A stretch of 23,518 bases of DNA from Apostichopus californicus (GCA_020650975.1 JAIPMN010003846.1:1-23518); one strand, 5' to 3'; numbered from the stretch's first letter, positions 1 through 9,975 are shown. A program made the numbers and translations. The notes: generated by a model not told the origin, from the letters alone.

Positions 1-226
1 ATATATATCATATATATATTGTATAAATATTATATATATTATTATATTATATATATTATATTATATATATTATATATAACAATATACCTATATTTTAGTA
101 GTGCAGAAAAGCAGCTGCCTATCAAGCAAGCTCTGCTTCTTGTTTTTATTTCCCTCTTTTTTCGGTATGAGGAAGGAAACTCTAGAAAATGGAAGAAAGA
201 GGGGAAAAAGAGGTGGAATCACTTAC
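1..226. repeat. Intron start with AT-rich satellite at the window edge
   Basis: Positions 1-86 are almost pure A and T, built from TATA, ATT and ATAT steps, and behave as a degenerate (AT)n tract. Positions 87-226 are the intron immediately downstream of exon e5 on the minus strand, with a pyrimidine-rich stretch (sense) at about 185-215. I see no gene here. Confidence 0.85.
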
Positions 227-419
227 ATAGTCCAGACACTTGAGGAGATTCTCGAGATGGGGAGTGGAGGATAAAGGGCTCACTGCCAGGTGGAATGGTG
301 GTGAATCCATTCATGGTGGCAGCAGCATTGAAGTGGTTCATCTGAGCTGTGGCTAGTGCCGTCATGGGATTGGCAATGTAGTTTGGATTGGCAGTGACAA
401 TGGCCTGTTGCTGCATTAA
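227..419 (-). CDS. CELF-like exon e5: linker (divergent domain), two candidate 5' splice sites
   Basis: The acceptor 'tatctttctttcag' precedes TTA ATG CAG, giving LMQQQAIVTANPNYIANPM and then TALATAQMNHFNAAATMNG and FTTIPPG. Compared with CELF4/Bruno-3, LMQQQAA, NPMAA and AQM are recognisable. Two donors fit. A proximal 'GTGAGC' would end the exon at 284 (136 nt). A distal, stronger 'GTAAGT' would end it at 227 (193 nt). Both leave phase 1, so the 57-nt difference adds 19 codons (SEPFILHSPSRESPQVSGL). The proximal ending, at PPG, sits where I recall the vertebrate exon ending (T/P-S-G). I annotate the longer form because its donor is the better match to U1 consensus; the shorter form, or both, may be used. 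Reading past the distal donor meets TGA three codons on. Confidence 0.9.
279..284 (-). other. Candidate proximal alternative 5' splice site in exon e5
   Basis: The minus strand reads GGCA|GTGAGC, with exon base A at 284 and GT at 283-282. Intron positions 1-5 fit the consensus; the last exon base is A rather than G. Use of this site drops 19 codons and keeps the phase. Its position agrees with the recalled end of the homologous vertebrate exon. Confidence 0.5.
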
Positions 420-707
420 CTGAAAGAAAGATACAAAAGGATCAAAGTGAAGAGAATTGGCCTGAACTGCGAGCCCTCGTTATCCATAAAACAAAATCTT
501 GGTCTAGTTGAACATATATTTACTTTTATATATTTTAATATACACTTATATTAACGACTATCCTACATTTATTAAGCTCACACAAGATACCCCTAATCGT
601 TTGAAGGAAGTAATTATCCCCAAATTAAGTCTGCTGCCAAATGCCATCATGAAACCCTAATACACATCCCCTCCCTCTATCCACTTAACCCAATCCACTC
701 CACCATT

Positions 708-721
708 CCCCCCCCCCCCCC
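708..721 (+). repeat. Poly(C) run, 14 bases
   Basis: An uninterrupted run of 14 C sits in a pyrimidine-rich stretch (670-735). The minus-strand transcript would carry a G run. It resembles the runs at 2908, 10181 and 13243, each followed within about 15 bases by a 'ttccac' motif or lying in similar C/T-rich DNA. Confidence 0.9.
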
Positions 722-1096
722 ACCTTTCCACTGTGATTAAACATAAACATACAGGACAACACTGGCATTTCATCTCCGTGAGAACTTAGCAAGCCACTCC
801 TCATTTCTTGTACTAAGCCTTGCATAGTTTACACAGAATTCACCATTCAACTCATGTAAAGTCCATATACAGCAAAATCAGCACACGCAGGTGATGCAAT
901 GAACGTAAGTCAAAGCATAATCTTTCATTTCTGCGAACAACATCCAATTTAATATGAGCTACGACACAGCTGCACCTATACTTACAGTTTAATATCAAAG
1001 CATTTTGTGCCGAATGATTCAACCGAATATCTAGTACTAGAAAATTCGATAGGAGGGAAAAAGTTGTTTTCTTTAACGACAAGTACTCGAGTCTTT

Positions 1097-1204
1097 TTAT
1101 ATTTTGGGGGTTATTTCAGCATTTTTGTTTAAACTTCTGGATTGGATATTAATGCATGACAGGATAATTAGCAATAGCGATGCTCGATCTAGTGGGTCGG
1201 CCAT
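1097..1204 (-). other. Small ORF (35 codons) with YY1-like Kozak start, unproven
   Basis: The minus strand reads AACAAAATGGCCGACC, an excellent Kozak context that also fits the YY1 consensus (ATGGC core). The frame runs 35 codons: MADPLDRASLLLIILSCI, then NIQSRSLNKNAEITPKI and TAA. The SLLLIIL segment is hydrophobic, like a short signal or anchor, but 35 codons can occur by chance. It lies inside the e4-e5 intron in the same orientation, so it could be an alternative first exon, a regulatory site, or nothing. No homologue is recognised. Confidence 0.15.
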
Positions 1205-1436
1205 TTTGTTGAAAATTATTGGCTGTATCTCTCGGTTTCTTTCATTTCATATTTATTTTTCAGATTATAACTGAACACTTGGATCTCATGAGTGCAGTCA
1301 ATGAATGAAAAGGGAAAAGTTGGGGATGACATAGTAGTCAAGCAGAATAATGAGGCAGATGAACATGGAATATTAAGTCAGAATTCCATCAGTAATTTAA
1401 ACCAAGACTCTGCTCTAGACCTGTTCATCTAGTGAG

Positions 1437-1498
1437 AAATGAGGGAGATGGGGTGGGGGATAGATTTATAAGGGGGGGGGTAGGGAGAGGGATAGCTG
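1437..1498 (+). repeat. G-rich purine tract
   Basis: GGGG-TGGGGG, nine G (1472-1480), GGG and GG blocks lie within 60 bases, a possible DNA quadruplex on the plus strand. It is intronic. Confidence 0.7.
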
Positions 1499-2038
1499 GA
1501 AAAATTATGAGACAGATGTACAGTGTGAAGACTAAAGTTAATTATTAAATACACAGACTCAGTGTTCATTGATGACTTAGTACTGTACAAACATGTGAAT
1601 GTGCTTCTGAGTTTATAAAAATGCCAAAACCTCATCAAAATGATTCCACCTTGATAAATCATAACAAAAAAATTTTATTTGGGGAAATAAATTACTGTCG
1701 TATTACTCGATATATATAAACCATTTGCTCTTCCAACTTATTTCACTTCTAGTTCCCAAGTTGGTATTTGTGTTTTATTACTAAGTGGACGACAAAAGAA
1801 CAAAAGACTACATTCTTTTTGAATAACTGTCAAAAGCATAATTTTTTTAAATTTAGTTTTCTTACTTTAGTTTAGTTTAGTCCCTTTGGCAAAATTGGCC
1901 TCTGTGAAACTTTCTCTTCTTTCTCTATGGTGAATATTAAAAATTTCTACTCAATGGAGCCTTTTGTTAACCATATCATCCAACATGAATGAGAATACTG
2001 AACCAGAATGTAAGATAAGAGAAGATATGATTCCATAC

Positions 2039-2200
2039 TGCTTGAGTGTATGCAGCCGCTTGGTTGTGGGCGTTGAGTGGAGCAAAGACCAACGGGTTCA
2101 GCGTGAAACCGGTCATGGCCGACATGCTGTTCATGTTCTGGCGGAGCTGTCTCTCTTTCTCCGTCTCCGCAAGCTTCACCACCAGGCTCGGCATCTGGCC
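2039..2200 (-). CDS. CELF-like exon e4: end of RRM2 and start of divergent linker (162 nt)
   Basis: The acceptor 'ctctaacctttcag' (which includes a branch-point-like CUAAC) leads into 54 complete codons, and the donor 'GTATGG' follows. The protein begins GQMPSLVVKLAETEKER, the last strand of RRM2 and the charged helix after it; CELF4-type proteins have SSLVVKFADTDKER. It then runs into a methionine-, asparagine- and alanine-rich linker (MNSMSAMTGFTLNP, AHNQAAAYTQA). The final YTQA joins LMQQQ of the next exon, matching the family's 'AYAQALMQQQAAL' junction. Phase is 0 at both ends, so skipping would be in frame but would remove strand 4 of RRM2. GC content and CpG are higher than in the flanking intron, as expected for coding sequence. 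Confidence 0.94.
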
Positions 2201-2286
2201 CTGAAAGGTTAGAGGGGGTAACCATCAAAATAAAATCAGGTGAACAGAATAAGGGGTAGTAAAGTAGGTGGGGTATGGTTGAAGAG

Positions 2287-2438
2287 AAGAAAGAGGGGTG
2301 AGGGGAGAAGTGAAAAGCAAAGTGTATTGATTGAGGTACAGACAGATGAAAGGGGACAAGAAAGAGGGGTGGGGTGGGGTGGGGTGGGGGGAGTGGAAAG
2401 CAAAGGGCATTGATAGAGGTACAGACAGATGAAAGGGG
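2287..2438 (+). repeat. Diverged tandem duplication (about 83-bp offset)
   Basis: The block from 2310 (tgaaaagcaaag...acagacagatgaaagggg) recurs from 2393 with a handful of substitutions. The 'agaaagaggggtg' prefix at about 2288 recurs at about 2359. The units are separated by the GGGGT expansion. Confidence 0.85.
2366..2391 (+). repeat. GGGGT array, G-quadruplex candidate
   Basis: Five G4 or longer blocks are separated by single T bases, a textbook intramolecular quadruplex pattern on the plus (non-template for this gene) DNA. The transcript has the C-rich complement, so any quadruplex would be in DNA, not RNA. Confidence 0.8.
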
Positions 2439-2885
2439 GATAATTTACAAAGAGGGTAAGGGTAGCAGTAACAGAACACAGAGGAAGTTTGAACAAGAAA
2501 TGTGGGAAAGATTAAACAACGAGTGAGAAAAACACGGAAATACGACAAAGTAAGAAAAGACGGGAAAAGATGAAGATAGGATAGCGAGGGGAGAAGAGAA
2601 TAATGGAGTCACAGAAATAATCAAGGAGGAGGGGCAATAAGGAGAGAGAAAGTGAGAGAGAAATTAACTGATACATATTTTAAAGTCTCTTTGTATTAAT
2701 TGTGAATCATTAATTATTACGATTATTATGATTAATACTGACAGGTATGATCCAACAATAATACACAGAATAACTAAATGCAAAAACAATAATTATACTC
2801 TACCAACAAGACAAAAACATAGAAACAGGTTCACTCCAGAGTTCACACGATTAAGAAGAGATGGCCGTATCAGTTGTTTGAACCA

Positions 2886-2921
2886 ACACCCCTCTCACCC
2901 CCCCTCACCCCCCCCCCCCCC
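2886..2921 (+). repeat. C-rich tract ending in a 14-base C run
   Basis: CACCCC blocks are followed by 14 C (2908-2921) and then GGCC. The transcript carries G runs that could form an RNA quadruplex. Confidence 0.85.
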
Positions 2922-4900
2922 GGCCACCCATATGTATTGTTTCTGTTTGAATTTTGGTTCTTCTCTTCTGAAACTTTTTTAAGAGGGAACAGAATTGGTT
3001 GGTAAGGACCAGAGGCTATCCCTATCTATTCAAATGATAGAGTAAGTCTACTGATGAGGGTATTTTAATCTATGTATTAGTGCTACTGTTTAATTTAAAG
3101 GGGCTTGTGTCACTGTACTCCACTGTTTGTGTTCAGTTAGTGGCATACAATCACATAACCATAATACAAAGAAACCTCTGGGTCAACCCTGTGTGTAATA
3201 AACTAAGAACACACAGCATAAAGTACACTGTAGTTTGGTAACATTCCTAACGGATCAATCGAAGGTCTGTTTAAGTCGTTAATTCTCTCATGTCGTTGGC
3301 ATACCTTGCGATTGGTTTTTATATCCACACTTTTATACACTGCAACTTTATGTGCGGATTGTTGGAGAGCTTTCATGTGGAACATTTCCCAATATTTTAT
3401 ATCACATTCCAATTCAAGATGTTGCAAGTAAAATTGGTCGTATGAAGAAATGTCTCTCTTCGAGTTGCCAAGAAGCACATGCAGTCAGGCAAAATGTTCA
3501 GGCAGCAGCATAATTCAATTCCTTATGCATGCACTGTGACCTCTGTGTGTATTGTGTGGGCCTATTTAACTCCCCTTAGCCAGATATTCCCCTCCCTCCC
3601 TCCAGAATAGATCTCCACCCTTCCCTACTCAACCCCTCCTACTTTCATTCCCTCCATTCTCTGAACTTGTTTTATCTCATTTCAATATCCTTACTTATTT
3701 TTGCTTTCACATTTAAACAAATTTTCATGTATAAAAAGTCCCGAAAAATGTTTCTCTTTGCCCTTTTTTCTATTTTGCAAAGCTAGTCACTATAACATGC
3801 ACTACATTTATAAACAAAAAACAAGAAGGGAGTGCTATTGTTTTCAATTTACGAAAATAACTTTAACAGTTAAGGCTCTGTCCTCTTTAATGGCTGAAAT
3901 ATGAAAATAGGTTTTTGAATATTATGTATAAAAAATTAACAAGAAGGGTTCAAAGTCAGGGTCCATCCATCCCGTTAGAATAAAAAAAAAAATAAAAAAA
4001 AAAAACATTTGTTCTTAATGCACATCAAAGTTATGTAAGGAAAAAAAAAAAACACAATTGCAAATATACCACATATACTAAATAACTCTGATCTGTGAAT
4101 TGGCTCGATATCCACATACACTGTACTCGAAGACAGACAACTTTCAAGCACGCAAGGCTGTATTGGTTCTACTCAACGTACACCTACGCACTCATGCTCG
4201 ATATACAAGGACAATTACTGTTCGGCTGTGTAAAAAAGACTCCCACGTACTGAAGAATAGTTAGGACAAAAGTATCACCAATATTCATAGAATACAAGAT
4301 TTTAGGACTCGTTTCACAATGATCACATGTGCAAAATGTGTTTCACGTTGAAGCTGCTAGAATACTTCCCGACCGCTGCTTAGGGCTGTAACAGATCTCT
4401 TCAAGCCCGATCAAAATTTATGTGCACCAGATGGCCACAACTTTGCACGTCTTCTCTATAGTACGAATTCGTTATCAGAGTTTGGCATATCTGCTTTGTC
4501 ATGTCAAAGCAACAAAACCCCCATCCATTCGACATAGAGAGCAAAGTTATCTTTTTATTGATGGCTTGAGAGATTGCAAACACCTGTTTCAATATTTTGC
4601 ATAATATTTCATTTGAGTTTGGCCTCGAATTCAGCCCAAAGATAATTTTCTTTCTTTCTTTTCAAACATTTTGCACTATGATCGCCCCTCTCCCTCCACC
4701 TCCATCTCTCCCTACCAGCATGAATTTTGCAGTTAGCCATGAGATCATTTTAACTCAAATAACAATGACTAGACCATTGGTGGGTTTTTTCCCATCATTT
4801 TTCTTTATAAATTTTAAATCTAAACAATTAAGCAACAAAAACAATGTCTCCTCCATCAAGGCTTTGCTTATTCTGCCTGAAGATTGAATTTTTTTCTAAC

Positions 4901-4930
4901 TCCCCCACCCCCCCACTTCCCCCCCCCCCC
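4901..4930 (+). repeat. C-rich tract ending in a 12-base C run
   Basis: CCCCC, CCCCCCC and 12-C blocks are separated by A or ACTT, followed by GGCC, very like 2886-2925. In the transcript these are G blocks with short spacers, a quadruplex candidate. Confidence 0.85.
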
Positions 4931-5917
4931 GGCCCTCTATCTCGATACAATCAGCAATTGCTATTAATATCTCCTTATGGGAGGAACTATTACAACCATC
5001 GGGAGAGGTATTGCTAGCAGCTTTAACCATTCTCTAGATGAACCATGTCTGAACCACAAGTATTACCACCACCATCTCTAACACATAGGGTACCTTAATG
5101 GTGTAGAGGCTGCCATCTGGCCAACACCTGGCAGGACCAAGGGTACCCAAAAGGGGGAGAAGAGAGGGAAATATGGTATCAAAAGACGGAAAAAAAATGG
5201 AGGTGTCTACCCAAAATCCTATTATCATGTTTCCTGATACACAAAGTGTTCTATGCAATTCACATTTGGCATGCATGGGCTTGGGCACTTTCATTTGAAT
5301 GAGCCGAACCCATGAAAATTGAAACATTTGTTGTGAAAAAGTAAAATTTATTCTTTTTCATTTTCCATATCTCCATGAGCCTTGCCTCTCTCTCTCTCGT
5401 ACGAATTGCAAAGAAAATAGAAAAGCAATCATAACAGAATTTTACTCAAAGAAATATCTATCTAACTCTGGTTCTTTTGTTCGCATTCTACACCAGAAGT
5501 ATTCAATGCTTTTAGCATTAAAAGTTTAATCTTGCAAAGAATGGATTATGAATATAAACCCAAAATAACTGTTTCTGACCATGCAAGATAACTAGATTCA
5601 GAGAAAAATTAAAGGAAGCATATATCCAAGACTGAAACAACTTTTAACAAATCTCAAAACATTAGCCAAATACTGCTTCTAGACAAGAATTTCAACTGAC
5701 AACCCTGATAGACTAGACTCAATTGGGAAATGTTTCTTAAGTAAAGCAGCTGGATGATATTATCGTTAGACTTAAATACATCACTGTCTTCCACTTCCAA
5801 AAATTGGGCAACTTTGGGGCAAATTGAGAATTTCTAGTCATGCACCCAAAAAAATCTTGCCAGGAAAATTTGCTCTTCTAGCTGGTGGCAATACCAATTT
5901 CCTACGCAAAGTAGACT

Positions 5918-5975
5918 ATGCTAGGTACATGAAAAGAATAAATGTTACGCTAGGTAGAGGTAAAGAATAAATGTC
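5918..5975 (+). repeat. 29-bp direct tandem duplication
   Basis: The unit 5918-5946 is repeated at 5947-5975 with 24 of 29 positions identical (core gctaggta...aaagaataaatgt). Confidence 0.85.
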
Positions 5976-6191
5976 GATATCTGTTCTGACAGGTAACAAC
6001 TTTCAATTTAAGGTAATTTGCATATGTTGTGAAAAATAATGCAATAACATCATAATCACAATTATTTGCTGCTCAATGCCTATATGCCTCACTCAGAAAG
6101 CTATAAGCGCTGCAATTTAAATATGCCACCAAAGCGATATTTTAAGTGATTGTATGTTCAGAGCATTTTGACGACAATCTCAAATACTCAC

Positions 6192-6262
6192 AGGAAGAGG
6201 TGTGAAACTCTGAATGGCAGCTTGAGCCTCCTTCTTGGCACTGAATTTAACAAATGCACATC
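6192..6262 (-). CDS. CELF-like exon e3: RNP1 and helix 2 of RRM2 (71 nt)
   Basis: The reverse complement shows a clean pyrimidine tract and acceptor 'tttcattacag', the exon, then donor 'GTGAG'. The first two bases complete a split glycine codon; then come CAFVKFSAKKEAQAAIQS and FTPLP. Together with the end of the previous exon this makes RNP1, K-G-C-A-F-V-K-F, with the ring residues F and F in place. EAQAAI is the conserved start of helix 2 in CELF3-6. After it, the family's 'NALHGSQTMP' is replaced by the shorter 'QSFTPLP', so the helix 2-strand 4 loop is about three residues short. The exon ends in phase 0 and the next starts with GQMPSLVVK, so the domain continues without a break. Confidence 0.95.
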
Positions 6263-6421
6263 CTGTAATGAAATTTGAAAAGATTGAAAAGGTTGAAAAT
6301 GATTCAAACATCAAGTCTTAATCGGTACAGCAAATGTCTTCAAACGGTTGACCACGGTATTCGGAAACACTCAGCTATAATATGAATGAGGAACCAAGCT
6401 GAGGCTATAAAGATTTCCCTA

Positions 6422-6479
6422 CACCCACAAGCTCTACCCTGCCCCTCCACCACCCACAAGCTCTACCCAACCCCTCCCC
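6422..6479 (+). repeat. 29-bp C-rich direct tandem duplication
   Basis: The unit cacccacaagctctaccc... at 6422-6450 is repeated at 6451-6479, 26 of 29 identical. Confidence 0.9.
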
Positions 6480-6917
6480 CATCCCCACATATGTAATTCA
6501 TGTTTACCTTTACGGTATGTTATTATATGCTGTCGCTATAACAAATCATAATAATTTTAAAATCAGTTCTGTGGTTTGTAGATTCACATTCCATTTGTAA
6601 CATCAAAAACAAACCAATAGAATGTTTTGCTTTGGGTAGAAACGATGCTCTTTACATACAAATTCCATGGATACCCACAAATAGAGTGTTTCATCCTTTA
6701 TTATACTTAACAATTGAAGGGCATACCCATGACACACATTTTGTACCACAGTATCCAATGTATTTCTGACCAAAAGGTCAGGTTAATATTTTAGCCATCA
6801 AATGGAAGACATAACCCATTAACGTGACATATCATCGTGCTTACATTTTGGCAAATTGATGTTTTATCTACCCAAACATGGTGATACAGAGGATGAGATG
6901 GTGAGGAGGAATGGAAT

Positions 6918-6932
6918 GGGGGGGGGGGGGGG
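6918..6932 (+). repeat. Poly(G) run, 15 bases
   Basis: This is the longest homopolymer G run in the window, flanked by GGA purine sequence. Sequencing length here is likely approximate. Confidence 0.85.
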
Positions 6933-7295
6933 AGGGCAACAGCTGCTTGTAACTATCCATGAAAACAGGCAGAAATCAAAACCAATATTAATGGAATCAT
7001 TCAAATTTGTATGTCTAACAAGTACTTCTAAGCATACATTAGTGCATAGATATACATGTTATCACTTGCCATTCCATTATGTATTGCTGAAACAAATTAT
7101 AGCCTCGCTCTGCACAAATGAGTATAGCTTTTCAGACCGCTTCAAACGTTTTCAACAAATTTATAAACAGTTGTAAAAGCTTTTGACTACCGCAGAGCAG
7201 CATGAGTTCCATGCTGGTAATCCCAGCCTTTTCTTTCTTCCCAGGGCTAATGTGGTGGAAAGGGATGATTTTAGAGGCAGTAATGAGAGGCGCAA

Positions 7296-7316
7296 TTAAA
7301 CCAATTTGCGGTTTAA
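7296..7316. repeat. Short inverted repeat in a conserved-looking patch
   Basis: TTAAACC, a 7-base loop, then GGTTTAA forms a perfect 7-bp stem. The right arm overlaps TGCGGTTT, which matches the RUNX consensus (TGYGGTT). Confidence 0.4.
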
Positions 7317-8125
7317 ATCTGACGTGCAGGGTACTAATAGCCTCAAGTATGCATGAAATGCTGGAATACATTCAATTAATGGTACAGTATACATCGTCAC
7401 ATATGGAAAATTGTTTTCTTTTTGAAAAGGAAAAAGACAAAAAAATAATAATCATAAAAATAATCATGAGAAAGTGATTGAGAGGTCGCAAAGCATAGCT
7501 GATCAGCTGTAAGTTCATCTGACAAGCTCTCTAGTAGAGGATTGTTAGACTGTGTGTAAATCCTAGTAGTACATGAGATGACCTACGTATCTAGAGCTCA
7601 TCCAGCTTTTAGGCAGAGTGGACAAAGGAATACTCTGTCACATGTCAGCATTTTTGTTTTACCTCATCTTGTTCCTGATGCATACATAGACTTTAGCAAT
7701 GTACACAGTGTTTTGCACAATCCAGTATATATGGTACAGTACGATCTTGATTTTTGGAAATTCATATAATTAAGTGAGTGTATTTACACTCTTCTACGAC
7801 ACCATACCAGCAGGAATCAGGCATTAAAAACTAAACAACATGTACTAACGATGTTGGTTATAATTCTCTGGTAAACACACAGCCCACAGCTATACTAAAT
7901 ATTTAATAGGAAATTAACTTTTCTCATTATAATAGTATCTATGTTGTTCTGTCAGTGTGCCATTTGAACAATATCAAAAAACTATGAGCTATAACATCCC
8001 ATGTATATTCTCTTTATGGGCAAACAATATTAAACATTGTAATTGATACCAAATCAAGCTAAACTTGCCAAAAGGCAAAGAATGATTTATATGTTTCATT
8101 GGTAAACTTTGAACTATGAAATATC

Positions 8126-8600
8126 TCAGTCAGTCATTCAGCCAATCAGTCAGTCAGTCAATCAGTCAATCCATCATTCAGTCAGTCAATCAGTCAGTCA
8201 ATCAGTCAGTCAGTCAGCCAGTCAGTCAGTCATTCAGTCAATCAGTCAGTCAATCAGTCAGTCAGTCAATCCATCATTCAGTCAGTCAATCAGTCAGTCA
8301 ATCAGTCAGTCAGCTAATCAGTCAGTCAGTCAGCCAATCAGTTAGTCAGTCAGTCAGTCAATCAGTCAGTCAATCAGTTAGTCCATCAGTCAGTCAGTCA
8401 GTCCATCAGTCAATCAGTCAGTCAGTCAGTCAATCCATCATTCAGTCAGTCAATCAGTCAGTCAGTCAGCCAATCGCCAATCAGTCAGCCAATCAGTCAA
8501 TCAGTCAGTCAATCAGTCAGCCAATCAGTCCATCAGTCAGTCAGTCATTCGTTCATTCAGTCAATCAGTCAGTCAGTCAGTCAGTCAGTCATACAGTCAT
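8126..8600 (+). repeat. TCAG tetranucleotide array with higher-order structure
   Basis: About 475 bp of TCAG/TCAA steps with rare substitutions (CCATCATTCA, AGCCAATC). The segment 'caatccatcattcagtc' recurs at 8167, 8267 and 8431, offsets of 100 and 164, both multiples of four, so longer blocks have been copied within the array. The plus strand is open in several frames and would encode SQSV repeats, but that is a consequence of a 4-base repeat lacking stops, not evidence of a protein. The minus strand contains TGA throughout. Confidence 0.97.
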
Positions 8601-8884
8601 TAAACAGATCTGACAATATATGCTAATCTGAACTTTATAGGGGATAGCTGCAGCCATATCACTTTGTCACATATAGAGAACCGGTGTAGTATGTATATAC
8701 TTAAAATCCACTCAGTATGCTAAAGGTTTGCATTGGTACTTGTTTTACTTTCTACGTACACCGACGCTAAAAGCCGAGCAGATGTACATTGTGTTATTGA
8801 ATTTCTCAAAAGCTGCTTAAAGATCTGAAGCCCATATAAGAACAGATCTCCAATTGTGCAACGCAAATCAATAACTCATTTTGC

Positions 8885-9300
8885 AAACACCTTGCCACGA
8901 CTTCTCCGATATAGCTCAGGGCCGTTGGATTGCCTATAGTATGTGATGATGCATGCTCACTCACTCGCTCGCTCGCTCGCTGCTGTGCTGTTAAAAGTTT
9001 CCTGTGTTCCCATGCATATATTTGGGCTGTTTGATTAGCGTCCCTTTTCTTGGCATCCCTCGAGCTACTAATTCCGTATGCATAACAACCGCAGGCTTTA
9101 GTTTACATGCATGAGTACTCTCTGTCGCAAGGGTACAATTTCCATCCACGCCGTGAATAACGCAAATTTATTAACGTTGATCCATGATTCACCGTTTTGG
9201 CAAAATTCTATGGTAAACTTACACACAAGAGCGTTACAGCTATAGGCATCGTTATTTGGATTTTCATCAGGGGGTGCAATACTTAAGTACATGTAAAGCC
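8885..9300. promoter_or_regulatory. Candidate regulatory patch in e2-e3 intron
   Basis: This stretch is less AT-biased and more CpG-containing than its surroundings, with motifs such as catgcatg (9105) and cgtatgcat (9073), plus a TTATTAACGTT core. It has no coding signature on either strand. The call is compositional only. Confidence 0.2.
8956..8980 (+). repeat. TCAC/TCGC microsatellite
   Basis: Two TCAC units are followed by about four TCGC units, running into 'tgctgtgctg'. TCGC differs from TCAC by the reverse of CpG decay. Confidence 0.8.
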
Positions 9301-9975
9301 TATACATATAGACTACATGCAGGTTAAGCAGTGAATGGTCAAGATAATTTCTTCATTAACATACAAATTTGCAGCCTCTCTGCCGAGTTTCCATCGTGTA
9401 AAAACCACGAACATTCCTCAGAAGCAAAATGCGATCAATTTAGTCGATAATTGGCAAACTTCATCAATTATTCAACGAGATGTGACTGACTACAGGAGAA
9501 AAATTACTCTCAGTCACGTTTCCCAAGTTTTGATATCAATTATATTTCATATTTCTAAAAATGTAATCAGAAATCTTTGATACAGAATTAAGCATCGACA
9601 TTGATCATACGTTAAACAAGATGGAGTACTCCAAAACGATTTCTCAAATTTGTTTAACACGTTTTCATTTTTAACAATCTTGGGTGTTTTTAGCATTTCC
9701 TTCTACTAAAATATAGATACTCATCAATTCACCTTCAAGATCTCAGTAACTTCTTACCCAAAAGCTGTAATTTTTTTACAGTTCTTAATTTTGTTTGGAG
9801 ATTTGCTCCCGGCATTACGATACTCGGGTATTAAGTATCGAGTAGTTAATTCAAGCGATGAAAGTTGTGACCGTTGCAAAAGGAGATGGAAAATGAAAAA
9901 CAACTAAATTGGGTATTAAAAGCATCAACAAGCAACTCATCTGCATTTGTTTGAACCATGTCTTATTTTTCTTAC

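Larger units (their letters stand above)
420..2038 (-). other. Intron between e4 and e5
   Basis: This 1,619-nt intron has the GT (2038-2037) and AG (421-420) expected from the flanking exons. It contains a 14-base C run at 708-721, a G-rich tract at 1440-1490, and a TTTAG triplicate near 1866-1880. A patch at 1140-1265 has a small ORF and homeodomain-like TAATTA sites. The remainder shows nothing I can name. Confidence 0.85.
2215..2660 (+). repeat. Long purine tract (polypyrimidine in the transcript)
   Basis: The plus strand is overwhelmingly A and G for about 440 bases, ending next to the exon e4 acceptor. In the pre-mRNA this becomes a C/U-rich stretch, the kind of sequence bound by PTB, PCBP or U2AF. 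It contains a tandem duplication and a GGGGT array, listed separately. Confidence 0.8.
2201..6191 (-). other. Intron between e3 and e4
   Basis: This 3,991-nt intron is bounded by GT (6191-6190) and AG (2202-2201). Its 3' end on the sense strand is pyrimidine-rich for over 400 nt (plus strand 2215-2660 is A/G-rich). Other contents are C runs at 2886-2921 and 4901-4930, A runs at 3979-4050, and a 29-bp direct duplication at 5918-5975. A patch at 3230-3480 is open on the minus strand but not recognisable as protein. The rest appears to be ordinary AT-rich intron. Confidence 0.85.
6263..9975 (-). other. Intron between e2 and e3
   Basis: This 3,713-nt intron splits the RNP1 glycine codon. Contents: a C-rich 29-bp duplication (6422-6479), a 15-base G run (6918-6932), a hairpin-containing patch at 7240-7370, the TCAG array (8126-8600), a TCGC microsatellite (about 8956-8980), and a CpG-containing patch at 8885-9300. 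Nothing else is recognisable. Confidence 0.85.

Noticed and set aside
2225..2548. Minus-strand 107-codon P/S/F-rich frame
   Set aside because: It is the translation of the polypyrimidine tract with its tandem duplication, within the e3-e4 intron.
3203..3478. Minus-strand 91-codon frame in the e3-e4 intron
   Set aside because: No similarity to CELF or any family I know; insertion into the transcript would interrupt RRM2.
8109..8613. Plus-strand open frames of 78 and 165 codons rich in S, Q and V
   Set aside because: They are translations of the TCAG tetranucleotide array, which lacks stops on that strand; no unique sequence or splice context.
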